A stretch of DNA of 64,000 bases from Meghimatium bilineatum (lineage: Eukaryota > Mollusca > Gastropoda > Stylommatophora > Philomycidae): assembly GCA_034231615.1 (NCBI GenBank), contig CM067317.1:49806282-49870281 (forward strand), in the 5' to 3' direction. The number at the start of each line of letters is the position of its first letter. The first letter of the stretch is position 1. Both the position numbers and the translations under genes were made by a program. Of this stretch, positions 43,820 through 56,189 are shown piece by piece. The notes beneath the pieces were generated by a model. That model saw only the letters and a program-made list of their open reading frames with translations. It did no database searches and had not been told where the DNA came from.

Positions 43820-44410
43820 TTAGTCGTCGGATCATCGTCATTGCACTCCAGACAAGTCCATAGGTGCTCAGATCTTTCCTTGAGTATATCCGCCATTACA
43901 CGTTGACTGACGGTCCCAGTACGTCGTTGATTGACCATCATTCTTTTTCGCCCACGAAACCTCTCCTTTCTAGCGACACCACATTTCAAACCAAGCTCCT
44001 TTTTTCTAATTATGGAACAAGAGTCATTGTCACTGTTACAGTCATTTGTTCGTGCGTTTTCCCGTAGAACATTCAATATGTCTGCCCGATCCATCAACAG
44101 CCGTAGTAGTAGCGTGGGCAGCTATCCTATCTGCTCTCTCATTACCCCGGACTCCCGCGTGTCCCGGCACAAAAATAAAAGTCACTGTACGTACACAGGA
44201 ATTATTCACTGTATCCAGCCACTGTTCTTGAACGTACTTCGCCTGAACTTTCACAATCATGTTCATGGAGTCACTGAGTATACAGGCATGCTCGCAGACA
44301 GTCAGTGAGCATACCCATTGCAAAGCTTTGGTCATCGCCAGAATCTCCATTGTCATGCTGCTTGTCGTCTGAGCGAGAGCACCACTTTCCTCTCTGATAG
44401 TCCTCCCCCC
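43820..44410 (-). mobile_element. LINE RNase H domain and C-terminus
   Basis: The minus frame 44042-44416 reads ESGALAQTTSSMTMEILAMT and ILSDSMNMIVK, then FIFVPGHAGVRGNERADRIA. These are the acidic and His blocks of RNase H. The next frame carries MDRADILNVLRENAR and ends ERSEHLWTCLECNDDDP. A single frameshift separates them. Related pieces at 9275 and 9660. Confidence 0.85.
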
Positions 44411-44429
44411 CCCCACATTGTTCTATATC

Positions 44430-44655
44430 TATGTATATATGTTGACACAACATCGTTTACACACATATATAAATACACACGTGTTTGTATATGTTGACAC
44501 AACATCGTTTACACACAGCTATAAATACACACGTGTTTGTATATGTTGACACAGCGTAGTTGGGACACAACACTTTCTTAAATGCACACCTGTTTGTATA
44601 TGTTGACAGCGTAGTTGGGACACAACACATTCTTAAATATACACCTTTATGTACT
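44430..44655. repeat. about 53-bp tandem repeat
   Basis: Four diverged units with TATATGTTGACACAACATCG and TAAATACACACGTGTTTG, 0.1 kb from the donor of LIM gene exon 1. Confidence 0.9.
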
Positions 44656-44765
44656 TTGTAATATATAATAAATATATTCATCCATGCGTGAATGTGTAGA
44701 AGAAGGAACGTGTAAATGATATGCAAACATCACACAAACAATGACTAAGAGGACAAACTCCTTAC

Positions 44766-46334
44766 CTGACCAGACTGCTGGATGTTTGTCCCAACAGGTT
44801 TAGAAGAAGATCCAAGTGGAGAAACAGGGGTTGGTGCTGTGAAGTCATTCCCCGATGCGTGTCGGCCATCATGATTTTTAAATTTCGTTTCATTCATTGT
44901 ATTATTAACATTATTTGGGGATGAGCCGGAAGTTTTGCGTGTTCTATTTGTGGAAATGGAGCTTACATGGTTACCTTGGTGATTCATTTGTAAAGATGGG
45001 TTGAGAGATGTTGGAAAGCTGATGGGTAAAGTGTAATGGCGTGTGTAGTTTGAACCAAGAAGATTTGGGCTGTTTGGGAAAGCCTTTGTGGATGTGTATG
45101 ATGGCCCAGTCTTGTCATCGATTATAGTTGTGCTAACAGAATGTACTGTCTGGGCCTTAGTTTCCGTTAGGTTATGGCTTGATTCATCCCCGTAATGGTT
45201 AGTTGTGCCATTGTTATGAAATGGATAGGTCGAGTGTTCACTATCAGGATGCACGAGCTGTTGTTGCTCGTGCGATTTCTCTTTGTCTAGGTAGTACTGT
45301 TCATGTTGGCTTTTTTGGCGTTGCTGTTCATTATGGTTCGATTGTTCACATTGATTTTGCTTTCCATGCTGTTCTTTTTGCATGTTCTGCTGTTCATGTT
45401 GGTTTTGCTGTTGATGTTGACTTTGCTGTTCATGTTGACTTTGCTGTTCATGTTGATTTTGCTGTTCGTAACGGTGATGTTGTTCATATTGGTGATGCTG
45501 TTCATGTTGATCTTCATCATTTCGATGTTGCTCATGTCGATAGTGATGTTCATTTTTATATTCATTCCTCTGTTCATGTTGGTACTGCTGCAACTGTTTA
45601 TTATCTATCTGCGTTTCTTCATGTTCTATTTGCTTTTCATATTGCTGCCCAGTGTGTTTCTTCTGCTGACTTTCCTCGTGTTCTGTTTTCTTTTTGTCAT
45701 GTTCTTCTTGCTCTTGTTCAAGCAGTTGCCTTTGTTCAAGTTGCTGATTTTTCTCGTGTATCTGCTGCTGATCGCACAGTTGTTGCTGTTCAGCCTGTTG
45801 CTGCAGTTGATTTTTCTGCAGCTCCAGTAGTTGTTGCAGCAACACAAGCTGCTGATAGTAATTCGCGTTTATTTGAGCGAGTGACACCGGCACTTGCTGC
45901 TGAGATGCGTTATATATAGCAGGGGGAAATTGGCTTGATATACCTACAGTTTGCGTCACCATCTGATCTATTGAATCCTGCACGCTATGTTGAAAAATTT
46001 GAGGATTAGCGATAAAGGAATTAGGCAGAGTCACATGGTTAGCCAGATTTGGCGCACTCTGAAATAAAACACTGCCTGGACTCCACTGAGGATTTGGAGC
46101 AGGCTGACTTTCAAACAACCCTTGTGGCATACTATTGAGGTTCATATGCGAAACATATCCTTGGGAATTTTGAGTAACGTTGATTGGATACACTAATTGA
46201 CCAAGTGAATATCCTGTAGGAACTGAACCATTGGGGAATGCAGGAGTTTGCGTAGTTCCATCTATCCACGTTGAAGTAACACCAGGATTGTTAAGACTAA
46301 GATAAGGGAAAGCGTTGATGGTGTTTGGGTTCAT
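44766..46334 (-). CDS. LIM gene, exon 1: Gln/His/Glu-rich N-terminus
   Basis: ATG at 46332-46334, 523 codons, donor TGGTCAG|GTAAGGAG, phase 0. Residues 1-145 are Asn/Pro/Ser/Tyr-rich (MNPNTINAFPYLSLNNPG). Residues about 145-363 are Gln-rich, first helix-prone (QQLVLLQQLLELQKNQLQQQ), then with imperfect repeats of the type NQHEQQ/SQHEQQ (about 288-315). Residues 364-523 are Ser/Thr/Asn-rich. No globular domain, signal peptide or membrane segment is seen. An in-frame TGA lies nine bases before the ATG, so the start holds unless the CAG just before ATG is a used acceptor. The phase joins the LIM exon as SGQ-ALIYLKP. The length of open frame and fitting splice sites argue for a real exon despite low complexity. 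Confidence 0.75.
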
Positions 46335-46639
46335 CTGTCAGTTTTGAAAACCGCTCATCGTAAACATATATTTTCAAGTGAATTACCAAGAGTGCATTTG
46401 ATTGTAGCTTTTTTCATAAATTATGATCTAGACTTCCCGATATGGCATCAGATACTAGCATGTGTTCTGAAGGCAGATATGAAACGCTATCACTTGAAGT
46501 GGTGCCTGAAAAGATAAAAAGGAATATATAAATATAATAATATTTTGTTAAATGTTTTCCTATTTCTCTTCTTGCTGGTTAGTTTTTAGATATTCATGTA
46601 AGTATATATAGATTCTCTCAATATTCACTTAAGTAATCT
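46335..46639. other. upstream flank of the LIM gene
   Basis: AT-rich. It should hold the 5'UTR or an intron; no TATA box or initiator could be called with confidence. Confidence 0.35.
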
Positions 46640-46935
46640 GACCAATCTATATAGTCAGCTTTATATAACTTGCAAATAGGGCAGTCATCTCTATATAACT
46701 GGCAAATAGGGCAGTCAGCTTCATATAATTGGCAAATAGGGCAGTTGATTTCATATAATTGGCAAATAGCGCAATTACCTCTATATAATTGGCAAATAGG
46801 GCAGTTAGCTCCATATAATTGGCAAATAGGGCAGTTAGCTCTATATAATTGGCAAATAGGGCAGTTAGCTCTATATAATTGGCGAATGAGGCGGTCAGCT
46901 CTATATAACTGACAAATAGGGCAGTTGGATTCAAA
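46640..46935. repeat. 30-bp minisatellite
   Basis: About ten units near CAAATAGGGCAGTTAGCTC and TATATAATTGG. Frames of both strands are open (30 is a multiple of 3) and read only the repeat. Confidence 0.97.
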
Positions 46936-47029
46936 GTTGGGGGATTTGTGTCCATAAATGTTGAAGTTATCAACATTATTTATAAGCACATCAGACACAA
47001 TATAACCAATTGAAAAATAGTCATAAGTC

Positions 47030-50000
47030 ATACTAAACACTGCCCTATACTAAACGCTGCCCCATACTAAACACTGCCCAATACTAAACACTGCCCTATA
47101 CCAAACACTGCCCCATACTAAACACTGCCCGATACTAAACGCTGTTCCATACCAAACACTGCCCTATATTAAACACTGCCCCATACTAAACAATGCCCTA
47201 TACTAACACTGCCACATACTAAACAATGTCCCATATTAAAAACTACCCTATACTAAACACTGCCCCAGACTAAACACTGCCCCAGACAAAACACTGCCCC
47301 ATTCTAAACACTGCCCCAGACAAAACACTGCCCCATACTAAATACTGCCCCATACTAAACACTAACCCATACTAAACACTTCCCCTTACTAAACACTGCC
47401 CCATACTAAACACTGCCCCATACTAAACACTGCCCAATACTAAACACTTCCCCACACTAAACACTGCCCCATACAAAACACTGCCCAATACTAAATACTG
47501 CCCCATACTAAACACTACCCCATACTAAACACTTCCCCATACTAAATACTGCCCCATACGAAATACTTCCCTATACTAAACAATGCCCCATACTAAACAC
47601 TGCCCCATGCTAAACACTGCCCCATACTAAACACTGCCCCATATTAAATACTGCCCCATACTAAACACTGCCCCATACTAAACACTGCCCAATACTAAAG
47701 ACTGCCCTATATTAAACACTGCCCCCATACTAAATACTGTCTATAATAAACACTGCCCCATACTAAACACTGCCCTATATTAAACATTGCCCCATACTAA
47801 ACACTGCCCTATAATAAAAACACTGCCCTGCACTAAACACTGCATATACTAAACACTGCCTCATACTAAACACTGCCCTATACTAAACACTGCCCCATAC
47901 TAAACACTGCCCTATACTAAACACTACCCCATACTAAACACTGTCCTATAATAAACACTGCCCCATATTAAACACTGCCCCAAACTAAACACTGCCCTAT
48001 ACTAAACACTGCCACATACTAAACACTGCACTATACTAACACTGCCACATACTAAACAATGCCCCATACTAACACTGCCCCATATTAAAAACTACCCTAT
48101 GCTAAACACTGCCACAGACTAAACACTGCCCCAGACTAAACACTTCCCCATACTAAACACTGCCCCTTACAAAACACTGCCCCATACTAAATACTGCCCC
48201 ATACGAAATACTTCCCTATACTAAACAATATCCCATACTAAACACTGCCCTACCCGAAACACTGCCCCGAACTAAACACTGTCCTATACTAAACACTGCA
48301 CTATACTAAACACTGCCCTAAACTATACATTGCCCGATACTAAACACTGCCCATACTAAATACTGCCCTATACTAAACACTGCCATATACTAAACCCTGT
48401 CCCATACCAAACACTGACTCATACCATAACACTGACCTATACTAAACACTGCCCCATACTAAATACTGCCCTATACTAAACACTGCCCTATACTAAACAC
48501 TGTCCCATACCAAACACTGACTCATACCATAACACTGACCTATACTAAACACTGCCTCACACTAAATACTGCCCTATACTAAACACTGCCCTATACTAAA
48601 CACTGTCCCATACCAAACACTGACTCATACCATAACACTGACCTATACTAAACACTGCCCCATACTAAATATTGCCCTATACTAAACACTGCCACATTCT
48701 AAACACTGCCCTATACTGAACACTGCCCCATACTAAAGACATCCCCATACTAAACACTGTTCCATACCACACACTGCCCTATACTAAACACTGCCCCATA
48801 CTAAACACTGCCCCATACCAAACTCTGTCCTATACTAAACATTACCCTATACTAAACACTCCCCTATACTAAACACTGTCCCATACCAAACACTGCCCTA
48901 TACTAAACACTATCTCATCCTAAACACTGCCCCATACTAAACACTACCCCATACTAAACACTGCCCTATACTAAACACTGTCCCATACCAAACACTGCCC
49001 TATACTAAACACTACCTCATCCTAAACACTGCCCTATACTAAACACTACCCCGTACTAAACACTGCCCTATACTAAACACTGTCCCATACAAACACTGCC
49101 CTATACTAAACACTGCCCCATCCTAAACACTACCCCAAACTAAACACTGCCCCATACTAAAGACTGCCCTATACTAAACACTGCCCCATACCAAACACTG
49201 CCCTATACTAAACACTTCCCCATACTAAACACTGCCCTATACTAAACACTGTCCCATACCACACACTGCCTTATACTAAACACTACCTCATCCTAAACAC
49301 TGCACCATACTAAACACTACCCCATACTAAACACTGCCCTATACTAAATACTGTTCCATACAAACACTGCCCTATAATAAACACTGCCCCATCCTAAACA
49401 CTACCCCAAACTAAACACTGCCCCATACTAAAGACTGCTCTATACTAAACACTGCCCCAGACCAAACACTGCCCCATACTAAACACTGCCCCATATTAAA
49501 TACTGCCCCATACTAAACACTGCCCCATACTAAACACTGCCCAATACTAAAGACTGCCCTATATTAAACACTGCCCCCATACTAAATACTGTCTATAATA
49601 AACACTGCCCCATACTAAACACTGCCCTATATTAAACATTGCCCCATACTAAACACTGCCCTATAATAAAAACACTGCCCTGCACTAAACACTGCATATA
49701 CTAAACACTGCCTCATACTAAACACTGCCCTATACTAAACACTGCCCCATACTAAACACTGCCCTATACTAAACACTACCCCATACTAAACACTGTCCTA
49801 TAATAAACACTGCCCCATATTAAACACTGCCCCAAACTAAACACTGCCCTATACTAAACACTGCCACATACTAAACACTGCACTATACTAACACTACCAC
49901 ATACTAAACAATGCCCCATACTAACACTGCCCCATATTAAAAACTACCCTATGCTAAACACTGCCACAGACTAAACACTGCCCCAGACTAAACACTTCCC

Positions 50001-52835
50001 CATACTAAACACTGCCCCTTACAAAACACTGCCCCATACTAAATACTGCCCCATACGAAATACTTCCCTATACTAAACAATATCCCATACTAAACACTGC
50101 CCTACCCGAAACACTGCCCCGAACTAAACACTGTCCTATACTAAACACTGCACTATACTAAACACTGCCCTAAACTATACATTGCCCGATACTAAACACT
50201 GCCCATACTAAATACTGCCCTATACTAAACACTGCCATATACTAAACCCTGTCCCATACCAAACACTGACTCATACCATAACACTGACCTATACTAAACA
50301 CTGCCCCATACTAAATACTGCCCTATACTAAACACTGCCCTATACTAAACACTGTCCCATACCAAACACTGACTCATACCATAACACTGACCTATACTAA
50401 ACACTGCCTCACACTAAATACTGCCCTATACTAAACACTGCCCTATACTAAACACTGTCCCATACCAAACACTGACTCATACCATAACACTGACCTATAC
50501 TAAACACTGCCCCATACTAAATATTGCCCTATACTAAACACTGCCACATTCTAAACACTGCCCTATACTGAACACTGCCCCATACTAAAGACATCCCCAT
50601 ACTAAACACTGTTCCATACCAAACACTGCCCTATACTAAACACTGCCCTATAATAAACACTGCCCCATCCTAAACACTACCCCAAACTAAACACTGCCCC
50701 ATACTAAACACTGCCCCATACTAAACACTACCCCATACTAAACACTGCCCTATACTAAACACTGTCCCAAACCAAACACTGCCCTATACTAAACACTACC
50801 CCATACTAAACACTGCCCTATACTAAACACTGTTCCATACAAACACTGCCCTATAATAAACACTGCCCCATCCTAAACACTACCCCAAACTAAACACTGC
50901 CCCATACTAAAGACTGCTCTATACTAAACACTGCCCCAGACCAAACACTGCCCCATACTAAACACTGCCCCATATTAAATACTGCCCCATACTAAACACT
51001 GCCCCATACTAAACACTGCCCAATACTAAAGACTGCCCTATATTAAACACTGCCCCCATACTAAATACTGTCTATAATAAACACTGCCCCATACTAAACA
51101 CTGCCCTATATTAAACATTGCCCCATACTAAACACTGCCCTATAATAAAAACACTGCCCTGCACTAAACACTGCATATACTAAACACTGCCTCATACTAA
51201 ACACTGCCCTATACTAAACACTGCCCCATACTAAACACTGCCCTATACTAAACACTACCGCATACTAAACACTGTCCTATAATAAACACTGCCCCATATT
51301 AAACACTGCCCCAAACTAAACACTGCCCTATACTAAACACTGCCACATACTAAACACTGCACTATACTAACACTGCCACCTACTAAACAATGCCCCATAC
51401 TAACACTGCCCCATATTAAAAACTACCCTATGCTAAACACTGCCACAGACTAAACACTGCCCCAGACTAAACACTTCCCCATACTAAACACTGCCCCTTA
51501 CAAAACACTGCCCCATACTAAATACTGCCCCATACGAAATACTTCCCTATACTAAACAATATCCCATACTAAACACTGCCCTACCCGAAACACTGCCCCG
51601 AACTAAACACTGTCCTATACTAAACACTGCACTATACTAAACACTGCCCTAAACTATACATTGCCCGATACTAAACACTGCCCATACTAAATACTGCCCT
51701 ATACTAAACACTGCCATATACTAAACCCTGTCCCATACCAAACACTGACTCATACCATAACACTGACCTATACTAAACACTGCCCCATACTAAATACTGC
51801 CCTATACTAAACACTGCCCTATACTAAACACTGTCCCATACCAAACACTGACTCATACCATAACACTGACCTATACTAAACACTGCCTCACACTAAATAC
51901 TGCCCTATACTAAACACTGCCCTATACTAAACACTGTCCCATACCAAACACTGACTCATACCATAACACTGACCTATACTAAACACTGCCCCATACTAAA
52001 TATTGCCCTATACTAAACACTGCCACATTCTAAACACTGCCCTATACTGAACACTGCCCCATACTAAAGACATCCCCATACTAAACACTGTTCCATACCA
52101 AACACTGCCCTATACTAAACACTGCCCTATAATAAACACTGCCCTATCCTAAACACTACCCCAAACTAAACACTGCCCCATACTAAACACTGCCCCATAC
52201 TAAACACTACCCCATACTAAACACTGCCCTATACTAAACACTGTCCCATACCAAACACTGCCCTATACTAAACACTACCTCATCCTAAACACTGCCCTAT
52301 ACTAAACACTACCCCGTACTAAACACTGCCCTATACTAAACACTGTCCCATACAAACACTGCTCTATACTAAACACTGCCCCATCCTAAACACTACCCCA
52401 AACTAAACACTGCCCCATACTAAAGACTGCCCTATACTAAACACTGCCCCATACCAAACACTGCCCTATACTAAACACTTCCCCATACTAAACACTGCCC
52501 TATACTAAACACTGTCCCATACCAAACACTGCCTTATACTAAACACTACCTCATCCTAAACACTGCCCCATACTAAACACTACCCCATACTAAACACTGC
52601 CCTATACTAAACACTGTTCTATACAAACACTGCCCTATAATAAACACTGCCCCATCCTAAACACTACCCCAAACTAAACACTGCCCCATACTAAAGACTG
52701 CTCTATACTAAACACTGCCCCAGACCAAACACTGCCCTATACTAAACACTTCCCCATACTAAACACTGTCCTATACTAAACACTGCCCCATACTAAACAC
52801 TGCCCCATACTAAACACTGCCTTATACTAAAAACC
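47030..52835. repeat. 5.8-kb satellite, 17-bp monomer, higher-order repeats
   Basis: The monomer is CCCCATACTAAACACTG with many variants. A block of about 1.1 kb with the same order of variants occurs three times: about 47637-48760, 49491-50620 and 50968-52100. A landmark in each is AATACTAAAGACTGCCC followed by a double C insertion. A second shared block includes CTCATCCTAAACACTGCC near 49020 and 52280. No coding content. Confidence 0.97.
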
Positions 52836-52849
52836 GCTTCATTCCATTC

Positions 52850-53035
52850 CAAACTTCCATTTCAGCAACATTCTAGTTGCATAGCGACATTTCAGCGACA
52901 TTCTAGTTGTATAGCGACATTTCAGCAGCATACAAGTTGTATAGCGACATTTCAGCAACATTCTAATTGTATAGCGACATTTTAGCAACATCCTAGTTGT
53001 ATAGGCGACATTCCAGCAACATCCTAGTTGTATAT
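52850..53035. repeat. 30-bp minisatellite
   Basis: Six units near ATTTCAGCAACATTCTAGTT and GTATAGCGAC directly after the satellite. Confidence 0.95.
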
Positions 53036-53139
53036 TATTTGAACAGTTATCGTTGAAATACAATCCGGAATAGCCACTTTTGAGTGGATATTCAGAACGT
53101 TTCAGCCATACTCCATTTTCGCATGAATAGAACATACAG

Positions 53140-53297
53140 GTATTGTGTGTCTGTATATGTGTGTGTGTGAATGTGTGTGAGTGAATGAGTGTGAGAGTGT
53201 GTCTCACTGCATGTATGTCCGTGTGTAAGTGTCTGTGTATCCATGTGTGTATGTGTGTGATGTGCTAGCGTACGTACGTGAGTGTATGCGTGTGTTA

Positions 53298-53331
<34 letters not shown>

Positions 53332-53335
53332 AAAA
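53140..53335. repeat. TG-rich and (GA)n simple sequence
   Basis: GTGTGTGTG runs with interruptions, then GAGAGAGAGAGAGAGA up to the SINE. Confidence 0.9.
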
Positions 53336-53337
53336 GA

Positions 53338-53495
53338 GTGGACACCGCCGGTTGGATGTATCAGGAAACTAGAGCAAATAAAGCGGCGATACTGCACAGT
53401 TCAGCTGTCTAGACTAGATCCTGCTGGAAATGTAGTAGAACCATTGTCCTGCTACAAAAGAGATCCCGTGGGAGTTTGAGAACGAATTTTTTTTA
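53338..53495 (+). mobile_element. SINE family B copy
   Basis: GCCGGTTGGATGTATCAGG, CTAGATCCTGCTGGAAATG and TGGGAGTTTGAGAACGAA, then a T run. Confidence 0.8.
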
Positions 53496-54370
53496 ATATA
53501 TAAAATGTTAAGTATAAACGTTTGACGTCTATCCTCTTCTAGTTTCGCAATATAATTATATTCATTGTATACTTATTTGTTGAGTTTATCAATAAGATCT
53601 CTCCATGAGGCACGATTTCTCTTGTACCAAATATTTCATGGTAATAATTTCCCGCATACCAGACTTTTTTTTACATGTCGTTTATCTTATGCATATTCCT
53701 GGATTGATATATAATTTATTTTTTTTTAAATTGTGTAGGTGTTCAACTTTCGTTTCTTTTGTAAATAGGTCACACCTTATGAGCCCTGTATAGCCATTCC
53801 ATTATGTATGTAGTTTGTCTCTGCGCACCTGTGTACTGACAAGCAAACAACGGGATATATGAAAATGGGATGTATAGCAGAGGTTCTCAACATTTTCAGA
53901 TGGCAAACACCACCACTTGTAATTGTTAGTGCTCGGGAGTACTTTTTAATTTTCATAGCGTGAACACATGTCACTACGATAGCGTGAACACATGTCACTA
54001 CGATAGCACCAAGATTGAGAACATTCTTGCGGCTAACGGGAATTCCACCAGGTCCGTTCTAGTGGCACCGAATCGTCTTGCAACTGAAGTAAACAGAATT
54101 TCCGCATTTGACCAACCACATACCCAAAACAAAAAAGATGTGATCTTGACAGGACAATCACCCTATGTACTCACGTCACTGAGAACGGACCAATCGAAAC
54201 AATGATTATTACACCAACAAGGAACATCCCGTACAAGTATTGAAGTATACTCAGGACCACAAACATACAACATCCATAATCGTAATATACAATGACCTGT
54301 TATATCTTCTTGTAAACATTAATAACATAGAAACAGGACAATAGTACTTCCAATAACAGCTTATACAAGT
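53496..54370. other. no gene; a 24-bp direct duplication
   Basis: GCGTGAACACATGTCACTAC occurs twice in a row at about 53959-54005. The rest is AT-rich without recognised features. Confidence 0.45.
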
Positions 54371-54371
54371 A

Positions 54372-54459
54372 AATTCAAATAGGAAGCATGAGGATAAATG
54401 AAAAAATTATTACAGCCGTAATAAATATTTGCATTTATCCTCATGCTTCCTGCTAGAAT
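54372..54459. other. long hairpin (about 88 nt)
   Basis: 54381-54400 and 54432-54451 are perfect 20-bp inverse complements. Pairing extends outward with a few mismatches (AATTC...GAATT). Inside, TTATTAC/GTAATAA form a second stem around an AGCC loop. A microRNA-like precursor or a small MITE. Confidence 0.8.
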
Positions 54460-54597
54460 TGACAATGAACGCGTGATGTGGAGAGACAAATAATAATAAT
54501 AGATTTTGTTGTCTCGGATCCCTTTAACAAAAACAAATGTGCCGCAAACTCACAAAATATTTCATAATTGAAAATGTTTAGTAATTAGTCACCTATC

Positions 54598-54700
54598 TTC
54601 TGCGTTCAGCATCTGCGGTCATGTTATTTTAGGCATGTCGTCAGAGTGAAGTCCATTGTCTTCTCCGGGTCAGAGCATCTGCCCCATAGCAATAATATGC
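54598..54700 (-). mobile_element. SINE-like family 3 fragment
   Basis: TTCTGCGTTCAGCATCTGCG, GTCATGTTAT, AGTGAAGTCCATTGTCTTCT and GGGTCAGAGCATCTGCCCCA, the inverse of 1040-1145. Confidence 0.65.
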
Positions 54701-54914
54701 GTGTTAACGATAGTTAAGAATGTCTGCAATTGTAAATCTAATGGTAATATGTTCTAATAAACAATAAAATAAATTGAGTGCATGTTCTCTTACCATCCCG
54801 TTTAACGAATCCTCCACATCTGCGACCCAAAATATACATTTATTTTCAGTATAAATCCATGTTTACGCAATCTAGGAACGTGTTATCAGTACAAATAATA
54901 TTATAACAAGAGTT
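54701..54914. other. spacer, nothing recognised
   Basis: AT-rich. Confidence 0.4.
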
Positions 54915-55870
54915 TATTAATCATCGCGAATTTCGTGTGATTTCCGCCAGAGAGCGTGAAGTACGCTGTGATAAAGTTCAATTTGGGACATGTAGACTTT
55001 GCATATCCGATTACAGCGTACTTTTAATTCCCTAGCTTTCCTAGCCTGTGACAGTCTTCCTATCTTTCGCCGGGTGACGGATTTGTATCGACTCTACGTC
55101 GTGACAGTTAATCACCCACTGTGCCCTTTGACTATATAGGCCAAAACATGTCCCTAGGTGGCATTCTCCGAGGAGGCGGTAAGCAGGGATTTAAACTTGG
55201 ATCATTAACGTCTATCTCGCACAAGGTGTTCTGCTGACAGTGAACTTGTCTAGCGTAATTAGACGCATTGTTCCTCTGTCCTCGGATACTGAACCTTTTC
55301 TCGTCTGTGAGCATGGTTCCGGTATAGGAAACATGCTACAGTAGAATTGGTCTCGGGTTCGTTCGTCCTTTTCGTCGATGTCTCATTCATGGACATCGTG
55401 AACACGTCATCCAAGTCTGAACTTCTAACATATTTAGAAACACCAGGGGACATTTCCTGATATTTTCATATAGCATTGTTTTCTCCATTCTATTTAAACA
55501 TCGCGTTGCCATTTAGTGCTGTGTTGTTCTCTCGTTGTAATCAATATATTAGCCTTACTTCTCCGGAGACTTGATTCTAGAAGTTCGTCAACTTGGGACA
55601 TGGCATCCCGGCAGTTCAGGCCAAACGCTGGCCTTCTCTGCTGCGACGGTGTTTTGGCTGTGCTAGACAGAGTGGTGTCATTCGGAGATCTTGTTTAACA
55701 TGTACAAACAAATCTCCTTCCTTCTCAATCTACACTGCCTGGATACGATTCATAAAACGTTAGCCAGATTGCTTCGAAGCAGTCTATTTCCAGGGTGCAC
55801 AACGAGGAGGTGCTTTTAAGATCTTTGTTTTCTGCTAACCCTGTTTTCGCACGAGAGCAATGCACAAGAA
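54915..55870 (-). mobile_element. large dispersed LINE-like element, copy 2
   Basis: Collinear with 23745-24950. The minus strand retains NKDLKSTSS near 55820, equivalent to NQGLKSTFS of copy 1. Shorter and with different breaks. Confidence 0.6.
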
Positions 55871-55904
55871 CTCTTTGGACCCCAGAGAATGAGCCCTGGT
55901 ACCC

Positions 55905-56035
55905 TACTTTCTGGTGCTGGGCGAACCATGGGAGTAATTTGTATTTCAAACCGCAAATAATGAGTGATCTCTAAGCCCACGAGTGCTGATTGGCGGGCGG
56001 GAGTTAATACTTTACATTACACTACCGCGGCTGCC
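55905..56035 (-). mobile_element. SINE family A copy, diverged
   Basis: GGGAGTAATTTGTATTTCAA, AATAATGAGTG and TTACACTACCGCGGCTGCCA align with the copies at 39065 and 40905. The B box is lost. Confidence 0.55.
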
Positions 56036-56044
56036 ACATTGTTC

Positions 56045-56160
56045 TATCCGTATGATATATCTGATTTCAGTATGACATCCCTCTTGTACCCTTAATTTTT
56101 TATGAGATCATTTGCAAGCGACTTTTTAAATATTCACAGTCGTCTCTTAGGACATAACTA
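56045..56160 (-). mobile_element. SINE-like family C fragment
   Basis: GATTTCAGTATGACATCC and TTTTATGAGATCATTTG, ending CGTCTCTTAGGACATAAC, resemble the inner part of 37018-37260 and 42575-42810. Confidence 0.4.
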
Positions 56161-56189
56161 ACAGGTCACACAATCTCATTAATTTTACG

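Noticed and set aside
44042..44416. Stand-alone RNase H gene
   Set aside because: Context and the MDRADI C-terminal piece show it to be the end of a LINE ORF2, with a frameshift.
45203..45919. 238-codon plus-strand frame and neighbours rich in Val/Phe/Leu
   Set aside because: Antisense shadow of the CAG/CAA-rich LIM gene exon 1, which has splice sites that fit the LIM exon.
46640..46935. CRISPR-like regular array
   Set aside because: Units are contiguous with no unique spacers, and the DNA is eukaryotic; a minisatellite.
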